Below, one piece after another: positions 12,566 through 21,402 of a stretch of 25,165 bases of DNA. This DNA is from a virus. The position numbers and the translations under genes are program-made. The notes beneath the pieces are model-generated. The model was not told the origin of the DNA and searched no databases. It saw only the letters and a list, made by a program, of their open reading frames with translations. Every line of letters begins with the position of its first letter. Position 1 is the stretch's first letter. The DNA lies in the IMG/VR virus record IMGVR_UViG_3300030104_000410, positions 1 to 25,165 of that record. One strand, given 5' to 3'.

Positions 12566-13147
12566 TTATGCAACTGTTGGGAATGTTCCCGCTTTGTTTG
12601 TAAATCCTGCATTATCAAATGGGTCTGTAGTATAATCTTCTAAAAACGCCATTGGTACTGCCTCGAGACCATCGAAGGTCAACGTGTAACCATTCCTGTC
12701 TCCGAAGGCTAAACCGCTATCAGCAGTTCCTGCATTTAAACTCATTCCATTTGCCATTCCTAAAGCAAGTATTACATCGTGACCATTAGATAATTGTGAT
12801 TGAAGCTGCGCAAAGATCCTTACTTGCGTTTGCCCTAATAACTTAATTTCCTCTTGGTCAACTTGCGTAAGTCTGTTAAGAACTAGATTGACAGTTGGTG
12901 TGTAGAAAATTGTTCCATTTTCAACAGATCCTGTTATTGTATCGGTAATTGATGATGAACCTCTAGGTAAAGAATACCTGTAGATGGTATTACCACCAAA
13001 ATCAATAGTATCGATAGTTGACTTGTCAACTGCATCATAAGCGAAACTAGCTATTTCATCAAAAACTGAGAAATAGATAAATTTTAATCCGCCTGACACT
13101 CTGTTACAATCAAGTCCTCTACCTTTTGTTAAATTAGTACAAGCCAT
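12566..13147 (-). CDS. Tail-tube-like (major tail) protein candidate, 193 aa
   Basis: The protein opens MACTNLTKGRGLDCNRVSGG and has the beta-rich layout of a tail-tube subunit: KFIYFSVFDEI, IYRYSLPRGSSSITDT, a central SVENGTIFYTPTVNLVL strand pair, QVRIFAQL, and the final GDRNGYTLTFDGLEAVPMAF hairpin. Proteins of this shape often follow the capsid gene in Bacteroidota phages. It lies between the capsid gene and a strong terminator, consistent with high expression. A conserved hairpin sits in the gap before its start. The main alternative is a head decoration or completion protein. Confidence 0.55.
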   Translation of the reverse strand: MACTNLTKGRGLDCNRVSGGLKFIYFSVFDEIASFAYDAVDKSTIDTIDFGGNTIYRYSLPRGSSSITDTITGSVENGTIFYTPTVNLVLNRLTQVDQEEIKLLGQTQVRIFAQLQSQLSNGHDVILALGMANGMSLNAGTADSGLAFGDRNGYTLTFDGLEAVPMAFLEDYTTDPFDNAGFTNKAGTFPTVA

Positions 13148-13177
13148 ATGTTATTGATTTTTATTAGTTATAGAGTT

Positions 13178-13197
13178 GGAGGGTTTTTACACCCTCC
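13178..13197 (-). other. Hairpin with GTAAAA loop between capsid and tail-tube-like genes
   Basis: On the minus strand GGAGGGTGTAAAAACCCTCC forms a 7-bp stem with a six-base GTAAAA loop. It lies 30 bases before the ATG at 13147 and just after the capsid gene. No U-run follows. The loop and inner stem are identical to the hairpin at 5983-6000. It may mark an RNA-processing or stabilising site for the capsid message. Confidence 0.6.
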
Positions 13198-13219
13198 TTC
13201 TCCGTTTTATTTATTTTAA

Positions 13220-14134
13220 TTATGATACAAGTACAACGTCAGCACCAATTCCAACTTGAGTACCTCCTGAGTATCGAGCTACTACACGCATATTGTCTGA
13301 ACCATCGAGGTTAGCCATATCCATTAATTGGATTCTAGTAGCGTCTGAAAGAAGGTCAGTTCCGAAGAACAAGTTTGATCTTTCTGCTGCAACTAAAACA
13401 TCATTTTTCATACCGTTACAAACTGCAATTTTTATTCCTTCAAATACTGCATCGTAATCTCCATTCATTGAGTATGCGTTAACATATCCTAAAGTAGAGA
13501 TAGCTGAAATGTATAATCTGTAAGATTTAGGACTCATATAAATATGTAAGTCTTCTTTAGTGTAAACTGCTGTAGGAATAGCTGCTGTACAAGCCTGTAA
13601 ATTTGCTATAATGTTTGCAGCATCAAAAGCAGTTCCTGCTCCTCCTGCATTAGCTACATCTACTACTGTTGCGTCTAATACTAAGTGTCCAACACCACCG
13701 CCTACAAAACCTGTAAACTCTCCCGGAGTTGCATCATTACCTGTCCAAATAGATGCTTCTGTTGCATCTGCTATAATCTCACCTAAGTAAGAAATTACAT
13801 AGTCATCAAAAGATGCAGGTGGTGGTGCTCCTGCTCCTGCTCTCATTTGTAACGCTTCCCAAGAATCTAATAATGTAGATTTACATAAATCCGTATTGAT
13901 TTGTAAATTCTTTGGAGTAAGAACAGCTTCAGTTAATGTTAATGTTCCTGCTTCTGAGAAATTACAAGATGCGTCTTTAACTAAAGTTGCCCCCGCCATT
14001 TTCTGTATGTTACTTTTATATTTGATATTTTCTATCGTAGTCAAGAACTCGATAGAGTTTGCTTGACGTAATGCCGCAGAAATATAGAATCCTGCCGCTT
14101 TCCCTGCATAATTGCTAGTCGTTGCTAAAGCCAT
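13220..14134 (-). CDS. Major capsid protein (HK97-fold), 304 aa
   Basis: This protein forms the icosahedral head shell. The 304-residue length, the long N-terminal arm region (NYAGKAAGFYISAALRQANS, then EFLTTIENIKYKSNI), the spine-helix region around ASFDDYVISYLGEIIADATE, and the late P-domain motif MSPKSYRLYISAIS all fit an HK97-type capsid subunit. The final beta elements include NLFFGTDLLSDATRIQLMD and MRVVARYSGGTQVGIGADVV. It follows the protease and scaffold genes in transcription order, which is the usual assembly trio. The Ala- and Gly-rich composition and its place in the late block suggest very high expression. Confidence 0.85.
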   Translation of the reverse strand: MALATTSNYAGKAAGFYISAALRQANSIEFLTTIENIKYKSNIQKMAGATLVKDASCNFSEAGTLTLTEAVLTPKNLQINTDLCKSTLLDSWEALQMRAGAGAPPPASFDDYVISYLGEIIADATEASIWTGNDATPGEFTGFVGGGVGHLVLDATVVDVANAGGAGTAFDAANIIANLQACTAAIPTAVYTKEDLHIYMSPKSYRLYISAISTLGYVNAYSMNGDYDAVFEGIKIAVCNGMKNDVLVAAERSNLFFGTDLLSDATRIQLMDMANLDGSDNMRVVARYSGGTQVGIGADVVLVS

Positions 14135-14154
14135 TTTTTTTAATTTTTAAATTA

Positions 14155-14868
14155 TTATTTATTTAAGTTGTATATAAATTGTTCTCTTTTTGATAGTTTG
14201 TTATATTGTTTTTTTGATAAACTAACTTTTTCAGAGCTAAATTTGTTTGTGTTAATTGGAGAATCAGCAGGTGTTTCTGATAATTCTGTTTTTAACTTTT
14301 CGTTTTCAGCTTTTAATTTTTCCAATTCTTCTTCTGCTGAAAATTCAACCACCTCTTTAGTAGTTATTGTTTTTGGGTTTTTTGAAGGCTCAGTAGTTTC
14401 TTCTGACATTTCTTCTACATCACCTGTTTCACCAATTTCTTTTTTAAGGTCAGCTACAGCGTCTTCTAGGTTCTTGATACGTTTCTCCATACCTTTCCAA
14501 TCAGCAACGTCTGCTTCTTCCTCATAGTTGTCTTCGTCTTCTTCAGCTAATTCAGTTTCTTCAGACATTTCTTCTTTTTCCTCATAATCTGCTTCCACCT
14601 CTTCTTCGCTTTCTGACTCGATAACTTCACCAACAATACCTTCTTCTTCAACTCTAAAGGATACTCCTGTGTCCGTTTTATAAGTTCCAACAGGTAATAA
14701 TATCGTTGTTCCGTCTTCTGTAAGAACTGAAATATCTACACCTGCTTCTAATTCTTCGGCAGTAGAAACAAAGATTGTGCCATCTTCGCTTTTCGCTTGC
14801 CAAGCTAATTTGATTGTGTCCTCTTTATTTAATCCAAGAGCAATCAATATCTTTTCTTTTAAATCCAT
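14155..14868 (-). CDS. Capsid scaffold-like acidic protein, 237 aa
   Basis: The middle of the protein is extremely rich in Glu (residues about 80-130), followed by a coiled-coil (KRIKNLEDAVADLKKEIGET), a second coil (EELEKLKAENEKLKTELSET) and a basic C-terminal end (SLSKKQYNKLSKREQFIYNL). Acidic coiled-coil rods with a basic capsid-binding tail are the hallmark of phage scaffolding proteins. The N-terminal 75 residues fold as a small beta domain. It sits between the protease and the capsid genes, as expected. The protease next to it would probably remove it during head maturation. Confidence 0.8.
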   Translation of the reverse strand: MDLKEKILIALGLNKEDTIKLAWQAKSEDGTIFVSTAEELEAGVDISVLTEDGTTILLPVGTYKTDTGVSFRVEEEGIVGEVIESESEEEVEADYEEKEEMSEETELAEEDEDNYEEEADVADWKGMEKRIKNLEDAVADLKKEIGETGDVEEMSEETTEPSKNPKTITTKEVVEFSAEEELEKLKAENEKLKTELSETPADSPINTNKFSSEKVSLSKKQYNKLSKREQFIYNLNK

Positions 14869-14896
14869 AGTAATTTTTATTTAGTAAGTGAGTTTG

Positions 14897-14912
14897 TTAT
14901 ATAATAGAAAAA
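14897..14912 (-). repeat. TTATATAATAGA motif before the scaffold gene
   Basis: On the minus strand TTTTTCTATTATATAA lies 28 bases upstream of the ATG at 14868, between the protease and scaffold genes. Its 16-base sequence is identical to the copy at 12459-12474. This spacing would suit a -10-type promoter element. Confidence 0.4.
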
Positions 14913-14916
14913 CTTT

Positions 14917-15630
14917 CTATTCATTTGATTTTGTTATTATTTCATTTAAAGCCTCTAGGATTTCTTCATTAGTTGGCTCACGTTCTGACATTGCTTCCAT
15001 CTTATCGGTGAAATATCCTTCGATACTTAAACCACGTAAAGAACCATCTTTTATCTTAGACCATAAATCATCATTATCAATCTTCATTTTAACCATCCAA
15101 GTCCCTTTTGGTAAATCATAACCGTAAAGCCTTGATTTGTCCATTTTAGGGTCTTCAATTATCCAACTTTCAGTTGTTAAAACTCCTGACACTCTTTCAT
15201 TATGCTCGTGTGTAGCTTTGTGATGATTGTTATGTTTTAAATATAACTCAGCGGATTTTCTTACAGTTTCAGGACTGAAATAGACATAGTATTCACTATC
15301 CGTATTAGGGTCGTATCTGAATATCTGCTTATTAGGAATCAATGCAGGAGAAACCAACATTCTTTTTTCTTGATCTACTTTTGCAAAAGTTAGATTATTT
15401 TTTTCTTTACCAAAATACACAAAATCCTGCTCAATTGCAGGTGCTGATACTAAACTAATGGCATCTATTGCTAATTCTTGGTTATCATCATTTATTACAA
15501 GTTCTACAATAGAAGTAGTTTTCTCATAATAATCTTTATTAGCTTCTTCACATTCAGCTATAGAGTCATATTTACATTCCCCTGACTCTCCCCATTTTAC
15601 TTTCCCATCTTTACATTCTTTACACGGCAT
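14917..15630 (-). CDS. XkdF-like prohead maturation protease, 237 aa
   Basis: The N-terminus carries a small Cys-rich piece (MPCKECKDGKVKWGESGECK, with Cys3, Cys6, Cys19 and Cys27) that looks like a zinc knuckle. The rest matches the XkdF-type prohead protease: SLVSAPAIEQDFVYF, FSPETVRKSAELYLKHNNHH, KATHEHNERVSGVL (His141, His143), SWIIEDP, GTWMVKMKID, and the late SLRGLSIEGYF with Ser202. In this fold a His and a Ser form the active site that clips the scaffold and capsid arm. The gene is directly ahead of scaffold and capsid. An IEDP loop is also typical. Confidence 0.85.
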   Translation of the reverse strand: MPCKECKDGKVKWGESGECKYDSIAECEEANKDYYEKTTSIVELVINDDNQELAIDAISLVSAPAIEQDFVYFGKEKNNLTFAKVDQEKRMLVSPALIPNKQIFRYDPNTDSEYYVYFSPETVRKSAELYLKHNNHHKATHEHNERVSGVLTTESWIIEDPKMDKSRLYGYDLPKGTWMVKMKIDNDDLWSKIKDGSLRGLSIEGYFTDKMEAMSEREPTNEEILEALNEIITKSNE

Positions 15631-15631
15631 A

Positions 15632-15643
15632 TTATATAATAGA
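15632..15643 (-). repeat. TTATATAATAGA motif before the protease gene
   Basis: On the minus strand TCTATTATATAA ends one base before the ATG at 15630. It shares 12 bases with the copies at 14897 and 12459. The location right against the start codon suggests an element that works at translation or from a leaderless transcript. Confidence 0.4.
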
Positions 15644-15666
15644 TTTTTAGTTAATATATTTGATTT

Positions 15667-17571
15667 TTAAATTGTAGCCCTTCGTCTTATGTTTGCTAAT
15701 TGTGCTTGTGACGAACTAAGCTCATCCGTAACAACGAAGGCTTTTATAGGCTCAGGTTCTACCCCACCTGCTAAATTAAATTCTCCTGACATCATTTGTG
15801 GTGCAGGTGGTGCTTCTGAAGTAGTAGATGGTGCAGATATATTACCTGCCCCTGCTGATGCTCCTCCACCTCCTCCACCTGAACTTAGTATTTTTTGAAT
15901 ATTTGATAAACCTGTTGCTATTGCTACTCCTGCAAATATCGGACCTAATATCGGACCTGCTCCTACAGGTGGTGGTGCTAAAGCTGCTGTTGCTGCACTA
16001 TATGTATTTATCGTAGCTGATGTTACTGCTAAGGCTTTTCCTGCTGCTGTTTCTTCACCTGCTATTTGTGCCAACCCATCAACCGCTTGTTGTGCTACAG
16101 ATACTTTTTGTTTTGCAGTCATTTCCGACCACTTTAATTCACTAATGCTTCTTTGTTTTATTTTATCAAGATTTTGTTTATCATATTTAGCATCAATAGC
16201 ATCTAATTCTGCTTGTAAGTTTTCTTCTAATTGTATTCTTGTTTCAGATATTTCTTTTTCACCATCAATAACTACCTGATATTTTTCTCTTAATGCCTTT
16301 TTTTCTTGCTCTATTGCAGTAAGTTGTTTAGTGTTAAATTCATCTAATAATGCACCTGCTCTTTTTACTTGTTCTTCTAACCTTTTTTCTTCTATTTCTA
16401 CAAGCTTTTGTTTTGCAGCAATTTCAGCATCAATTGCATCTTGTCTGTCTTTTGCTATTGCAGCTTGTTCTGCTGCTATTTCACGTTCTAAAGTGTTAAC
16501 TTCAGTAACAACTCTTCTTCTAAGTTTTACAGAAGCAGTTTCTTTTTCAGTTAATTGTACTCTTAAATCAGATAATTTTTGTTCGTCAGCTACAAGATTT
16601 TGTGAAGTTTTCATTTGTTCTTCTTGAATCGCTACCTTTTCTCTTGCTAATTCTAATTCTCTTTGTGTTGTTTTCTCTTCAAGTTCTAAAGCCTTTTTAA
16701 GGTTTTCTAATCTTTCTGCTGCTGATTTTGTTTCGTCTTCTGCAATTAATCTAGCTTTTTCAATCTCTTGTCTTGTTTTAGCCTTTTGTTCTGCAAAAGC
16801 TAATTCAGCATCTCTAAGTGTTTGTAATCTTTTTTCTAAGGCTGTCATTATTTTAACTTCTTCCTTAGCTTCTGCAACTATTCCTGTAACACTATCTTTT
16901 AGCTTTTTAGCTGCTTCAGTCCATTTACCTGACAAAGCTAAACCTATAGCTTCACCAACTGCCGATAATCTGTCTTTTAATACATCAACAACAGCTCCTA
17001 AACCTGCTAAACCAACTTTTAATTTATCTGCTCCTGCTTTTGTATTTGTAAAATAAGAAACAATAGAACCTAAAGCTAAAACAAAAGCACCAATTCCTGT
17101 AGATATAAGACCTGCCTTAATAGTCCCAAACATTGTTTTTGCTAAAGGAATTATTTTACCAAATGAAGACCTTATGTCATTTAATGAAACTCCCATTAAC
17201 CTAAAGTTTCCTACACCTTCTTGTAGTTGTTTGTTTGTTTCTGCTTGTTCTTTATTAAATTTATCTACTTCTTTAGTTGCTTGTTTTTGTTCTTGTTTTA
17301 AACCTTTTAAAGCATTTTTTTCTAACTTTAACTCGGTAGTAGTTTTTTTGATTTTATCATTAAGACCATCCATTCCTTTTACCCAAGCACCTTTAGGAAT
17401 AGCATCTTGTTGTGCTTTTAATTTAATAAGGTCTTTATCTAATTCATTAATGACTTTCTCTTGTATTACAATTGATTCATTAGTTTCTTTTAAAGCCTTA
17501 TTCCAATCCTGAGTATCTTTTGTAACAGATTTGATGTTACTTTTTACATTCATTACTAATTCTTCTGCCAT
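15667..17571 (-). CDS. Tail tape measure protein, 634 aa
   Basis: This protein sets tail length and lies inside the tail tube. Residues 1-125 are coiled-coil. A hydrophobic segment follows (about 148-175, IKAGLISTGIGAFVLALGSI), then a very long charged coil (about 235-475). At the C-terminus there is a second hydrophobic part (GAGPILGPIFAGVAIATGLS, about 537-556) and a Gly run (563-570). This rod-helix-membrane-Gly pattern is typical of tape measures. Using the common rule of about 0.15 nm of tail per residue, the tail would be near 95 nm. The gene is followed, in transcription order, by the protease, which is unusual for a tape measure. Confidence 0.88.
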   Translation of the reverse strand: MAEELVMNVKSNIKSVTKDTQDWNKALKETNESIVIQEKVINELDKDLIKLKAQQDAIPKGAWVKGMDGLNDKIKKTTTELKLEKNALKGLKQEQKQATKEVDKFNKEQAETNKQLQEGVGNFRLMGVSLNDIRSSFGKIIPLAKTMFGTIKAGLISTGIGAFVLALGSIVSYFTNTKAGADKLKVGLAGLGAVVDVLKDRLSAVGEAIGLALSGKWTEAAKKLKDSVTGIVAEAKEEVKIMTALEKRLQTLRDAELAFAEQKAKTRQEIEKARLIAEDETKSAAERLENLKKALELEEKTTQRELELAREKVAIQEEQMKTSQNLVADEQKLSDLRVQLTEKETASVKLRRRVVTEVNTLEREIAAEQAAIAKDRQDAIDAEIAAKQKLVEIEEKRLEEQVKRAGALLDEFNTKQLTAIEQEKKALREKYQVVIDGEKEISETRIQLEENLQAELDAIDAKYDKQNLDKIKQRSISELKWSEMTAKQKVSVAQQAVDGLAQIAGEETAAGKALAVTSATINTYSAATAALAPPPVGAGPILGPIFAGVAIATGLSNIQKILSSGGGGGGASAGAGNISAPSTTSEAPPAPQMMSGEFNLAGGVEPEPIKAFVVTDELSSSQAQLANIRRRATI

Positions 17572-17574
17572 ATC

Positions 17575-17778
17575 TTATTTTTTTATAAATTCTAAAATGA
17601 TGTCAATCTTTCTTTTTATCTCATTCATATCTTCTGCATTCTTTTCGTGATACCTAGAGAATTGGTTTTTTACTTCGTACAGGCTAAACACTAGGAATCT
17701 GTATAAAGCATATAATGCTCCTAACAATAATACTAATGGCAATCCGTATCCTTCTATTAATTCTAATATTTCGTTCAT
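17575..17778 (-). CDS. One-TM small protein before the tape measure, 67 aa
   Basis: An N-terminal membrane span (about residues 12-33, LPLVLLLGALYALYRFLVFS) is followed by a charged helix ending KRKIDIILEFIKK. It starts in a TAATG overlap with the fibre-like gene. Small proteins of this layout often accompany tail genes or lysis genes in phages. The function is not known. It could be an additional holin-type or tail-tip membrane-contact protein. Confidence 0.68.
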   Translation of the reverse strand: MNEILELIEGYGLPLVLLLGALYALYRFLVFSLYEVKNQFSRYHEKNAEDMNEIKRKIDIILEFIKK

Positions 17779-18656
17779 TATGATAAAGTTACTCCTGTTT
17801 TTATTTGTGTTATTCTAATTGTTGATGCCCATTCAAGCGTCATATCTGTTGCACCTTTTACTGTTTGTAAAAAGTTTGTGCCTGATACTGAATTAATAGG
17901 ACTCCAACCTGTTGTTGTTCCTGAATCAGCAGGTGATGTTCTTGATCTATCTATGCTTAGTGTTCCTGCTGCATTTTTAACTACACCCCTTTCAACCCAA
18001 GCCTTAAAATCACCTACTGCACCTGAGCCTGAAGATCCTCCAACCCTAACTGCTAAAGTTTCTGATTGAAAATATATTACAGTATTCTCAGGAACTACAA
18101 AATAACTATCTGTTGTATTATTTAAAAACGCATCTACTGTACTATTATTTGTAGTCTGACACCCATACATTATAGTCATTGTCTGTCTTTCACCTAAATT
18201 ATCTGCTGCTGCATTACCCCCTAAGACAATAGAGTTATTTGCTGTCGCTTCACCTAAAGTGCCAAATACATTAGCATTATCAACAGCTTCTACAATATTA
18301 TTATTATTCCCAACTATTATATTGTTTCTTGAATTACCTTCAATAGTATTATCAGAACCTAATATATAACTGTTAGTAGTTCCTTGACCTACTACATTAG
18401 ATTGTCCACTAATTAAATTATCTTCAGTCCTTAAACTTGTTTCAATAGATGTAGTAGGTTGAAATGCCTTACAAGTTCCTGTTCCCCTATCAAATTTATA
18501 ACCATAAGCATTACAAAGACTTTCATTTGGTGTAACTTCATTATCTAACCTATCAACAAAAGTTACAGTTCCTAAAGTATCTATTGATAATGGTTTAGCC
18601 GATACATTAGCTCTAAATGGAGGGTCACTTGGTGGATAACTTCTTCTACTAGACAT
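17778..18656 (-). CDS. Tail fibre/tip-like protein with YadA-type beta-roll, 292 aa
   Basis: After a short N-terminal attachment part with YGYKFDRGTGTCKAF, residues about 80-150 show a degenerate repeat in the style of YadA-like head domains: NLISGQSNVVGQGTTNSYIL, GSDNTIEGNSRNNIIVG, ANVFGTLGEA, NNSIVLGG. Such repeats build a trimeric left-handed roll that is used in adhesins and phage fibres. The C-terminal part is beta-rich with a VRVGGSSGSGAVGDFKAWVE turn and a WASTIRITQIKTGV end. It overlaps the stop of the large tip protein by 8 bases. The likely place is the tail tip or fibre, binding the host. Confidence 0.7.
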   Translation of the reverse strand: MSSRRSYPPSDPPFRANVSAKPLSIDTLGTVTFVDRLDNEVTPNESLCNAYGYKFDRGTGTCKAFQPTTSIETSLRTEDNLISGQSNVVGQGTTNSYILGSDNTIEGNSRNNIIVGNNNNIVEAVDNANVFGTLGEATANNSIVLGGNAAADNLGERQTMTIMYGCQTTNNSTVDAFLNNTTDSYFVVPENTVIYFQSETLAVRVGGSSGSGAVGDFKAWVERGVVKNAAGTLSIDRSRTSPADSGTTTGWSPINSVSGTNFLQTVKGATDMTLEWASTIRITQIKTGVTLS

Positions 18657-21402
18657 AATTCAATAGTATTAATTCAACAGTTGCAAAATCATTAGGTTTA
18701 TAATCTATTTTATTCACACGATATGCTCGGTTTTTAATCATAACTTGGTCATTAAATTTAAAAGTATTAATATCACCTGAATTTAAATTAACTTTGACTG
18801 TTACAACTCTTGTATTAGGGTCATACAGTTCATCATAATATGGCAACCAATATCTATTAAATAAACCATTAGTTGTAGGAATAAAGTTGCTAGGAATTAA
18901 TTGACAAGCTCCAAAATTATAATCTAAGCTAGTTACAGATGATGGCATTTGTGACAAATGTCCTGCTTTTAAATATTGAGTTAACAAAGCAAATGCAACT
19001 CCGTTTTGTGCAGGTACATAATAATCTAATGTTCCTGTTAAATTTGCCAAACCTGCATTATAAATAATTCTTGGACTATTATCAAAACTAGCTGTTTCTC
19101 CATCTTCACTCATAGAATATAATGAAGGTGTTACAAAATCAGGGTATTGACTCATTAAAGGTTTTAAAACTGTAGCTGCAAAAGGTTCTGCAACTACTTC
19201 TTCTTCACCTGCTAACAATGTAAGATCTGAAGCGTCCCAAGTAAAACTACCATACAAAAAACCACTTACATCTCTTTTATAAACTGAAAAAGGATAGTCA
19301 TCTTCATCTTCAACAAATTTAAAGACAGTTTGTTTATTTAAATCTGATAATGGTGCAACTTTCATAGTTTCATAATCAACTTTATCTGTCCAATTATGCG
19401 AAATACCTCTATCAGCTAAAGAAACTGAATTATTATTAGATGATTTTATAAAGACATTTTCATATGTTTCTATTATAATATTATTAACATCATCAGGGTC
19501 AGGAATTGTTACAAGATTAAACATTGTCATAATACCTTTTAAAAACTCCCATTGGTTTACGTCAGCTCTTGCTGAATCTAAAAGGGTATAAACTCTTGCA
19601 CCATTATTATTATAAGATGTAATATTTATAAAACTTTTATTAGATGTATTTACTTTTACTTGGTTAGAATCACCACTGTATTGTCTAGCCCTAAAACCAA
19701 TAAACTCACCACTATTTAAAGTTGTTGAAAAACTACCTTCCATTATACCGTTTAAAGTACCTCCGTCTGCAATAGAACCATTATTAGATGCTAAAGTTTC
19801 AAGCACTACTACACCACTCGGACCTATTTTCATTTTTTGCAATCTCATCTCTACACCTCTTTCTAGTCCAAAACCATTTACATTACGTAAAGTTAATCGG
19901 TAGCTTCCAACTACTTCTAAATTATTTACATCAGAAGTAAATCTATTTACATTCCATAAACTATTATCACCACTTGCAGTTGTTTGTAAACTTATTAATT
20001 GAAATGCTTGTGTCATATATTGAGTAGAACCATCTGTTTCTTGTTCTAAAGAAGCATTTCTGTTAGGTGCGGCACCAACTTCATTACCACCCCAATTAAA
20101 GTCCATATATAGCTTCTTAAATGTAGTGGTGCTGAAAAAAGTAGATGTGTAAGTAAATGGAATATTTTCAAATATTCTATCAATTAAATATTTAAGTTGT
20201 ATAAAAGGTCTAAAAGCATCTTCCAATTTACTTAACATTGGATTTCCTTCTGTACCACTATAACCATTAGAAACTAGCATTTGGTGGTTCCAATCAACAA
20301 AAGGATATTTTACAGTATCAAAAGCATCTCTAAAACCTGATGTATTTGGATTAGGATATGTTATACCATTAGGAGAACCTGCATTATTCCAACTATACTG
20401 TATTTGTGTAATATTATAATCGTGTTCTAACTCTTCAAAACTTAAATCTTGGAATGTCCTTTCTTTTATTAAATCAGCTAAGGCAGTTACTTCAGCATAA
20501 AGATTTACATTGTAGCTTAGTTCACCATTCTTTTCTGATATATCCAACAATCTTAAAAAGCCTTCAAATATTACAAAGCCATCTTGTTTTAAAACTGCCT
20601 TAGTTTGAATTAAAGGATTAAAGTTTATTGACTGTCCATCTACATATCTTGTAATTTCAAAGACATTATCAAAGATTTTATTGTTTCTTTTAGTAGCAGG
20701 TAAATTAAAAGCCTTTGAATATGATTGTACTTTTTCTGCTGCATTCTTAAAATTATCTACACTTAAAGTTAAAGGTATGTTTTCATCTTCATAAAGATCA
20801 CAAATAACAGAACCATTAGCAACATCTTGTACTGATGTTGGTGGTGTTTCTATTACTTGTTTTACCGACACATAAGATAGTTGTGTTGATACTGTTTCAT
20901 TAAGATAATCTAAATTTATTACAGTATCATTCACACTTGGAGCTGTAAATTGAAAAGTAGCTATACTTGAAATTGGTGTAAGTGTTGTGTTTACTACAGG
21001 ATTATTAACACCAAAACTTGTATCATATACCTTAAATTTTATATTTTGTGCTGATAAAGATGTTGTGCTATAAGTTATTCTTATCTCATATAAAGCACCA
21101 ACAGTCATTCCTGATAATTTTTGAAATACACCACTAGATGTATGACCAAATTTTAATTCACTAAAACCTCCTGTTATACTTCCTGTTCCGTTCTTATAGT
21201 ACCCATACCATTTACCTGCTACTAAAGGAAAAAAAGAATCTAATGCAGCCTGAGATATTTGTGATGCTGAAGCTGTAAAAGCTGTTCCATTATTTATCTG
21301 TGAAAAATTAGCTGCGTTTGTTACCATCTCATTTGGCACTATAGGTATTACAGATACACCATCTTCATACCATTGTGGATATACTACTAATTGTACTGAC
21401 AT
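18649..21402 (-). CDS. Large tail-tip/baseplate protein with an inserted beta-sandwich, 917 aa
   Basis: This is the largest protein in the window. A short N-terminal strand is followed by a beta-sandwich (about 28-183), with FTASASQISQAALDSF, GKWYGYYKNG, LYEIRITYSTTS and TVINLDYLNET strands. It resembles a carbohydrate-binding module. From about 198 a domain begins ICDLYEDENIPLTLSVDNFK, then SYSKAFNLPATKRNNKIFDN and FEGFLRLLDI, a pattern found in tail-tip proteins of Bacteroidota phages. A long beta-rich part follows, ending with a domain of NTFKFNDQVMIKNRAYRVN, as in hub-type proteins. It starts in a TAATG overlap. It probably forms the distal tail hub and contacts the cell envelope. Confidence 0.7.
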   Translation of the reverse strand: MSVQLVVYPQWYEDGVSVIPIVPNEMVTNAANFSQINNGTAFTASASQISQAALDSFFPLVAGKWYGYYKNGTGSITGGFSELKFGHTSSGVFQKLSGMTVGALYEIRITYSTTSLSAQNIKFKVYDTSFGVNNPVVNTTLTPISSIATFQFTAPSVNDTVINLDYLNETVSTQLSYVSVKQVIETPPTSVQDVANGSVICDLYEDENIPLTLSVDNFKNAAEKVQSYSKAFNLPATKRNNKIFDNVFEITRYVDGQSINFNPLIQTKAVLKQDGFVIFEGFLRLLDISEKNGELSYNVNLYAEVTALADLIKERTFQDLSFEELEHDYNITQIQYSWNNAGSPNGITYPNPNTSGFRDAFDTVKYPFVDWNHQMLVSNGYSGTEGNPMLSKLEDAFRPFIQLKYLIDRIFENIPFTYTSTFFSTTTFKKLYMDFNWGGNEVGAAPNRNASLEQETDGSTQYMTQAFQLISLQTTASGDNSLWNVNRFTSDVNNLEVVGSYRLTLRNVNGFGLERGVEMRLQKMKIGPSGVVVLETLASNNGSIADGGTLNGIMEGSFSTTLNSGEFIGFRARQYSGDSNQVKVNTSNKSFINITSYNNNGARVYTLLDSARADVNQWEFLKGIMTMFNLVTIPDPDDVNNIIIETYENVFIKSSNNNSVSLADRGISHNWTDKVDYETMKVAPLSDLNKQTVFKFVEDEDDYPFSVYKRDVSGFLYGSFTWDASDLTLLAGEEEVVAEPFAATVLKPLMSQYPDFVTPSLYSMSEDGETASFDNSPRIIYNAGLANLTGTLDYYVPAQNGVAFALLTQYLKAGHLSQMPSSVTSLDYNFGACQLIPSNFIPTTNGLFNRYWLPYYDELYDPNTRVVTVKVNLNSGDINTFKFNDQVMIKNRAYRVNKIDYKPNDFATVELILLNYV

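Noticed and set aside
15865-15890. Gly-codon run near the end of the tape measure gene as a separate repeat element
   Set aside because: It is the coding for a glycine run in the tape measure protein, a usual feature of this family, and not an independent DNA repeat.
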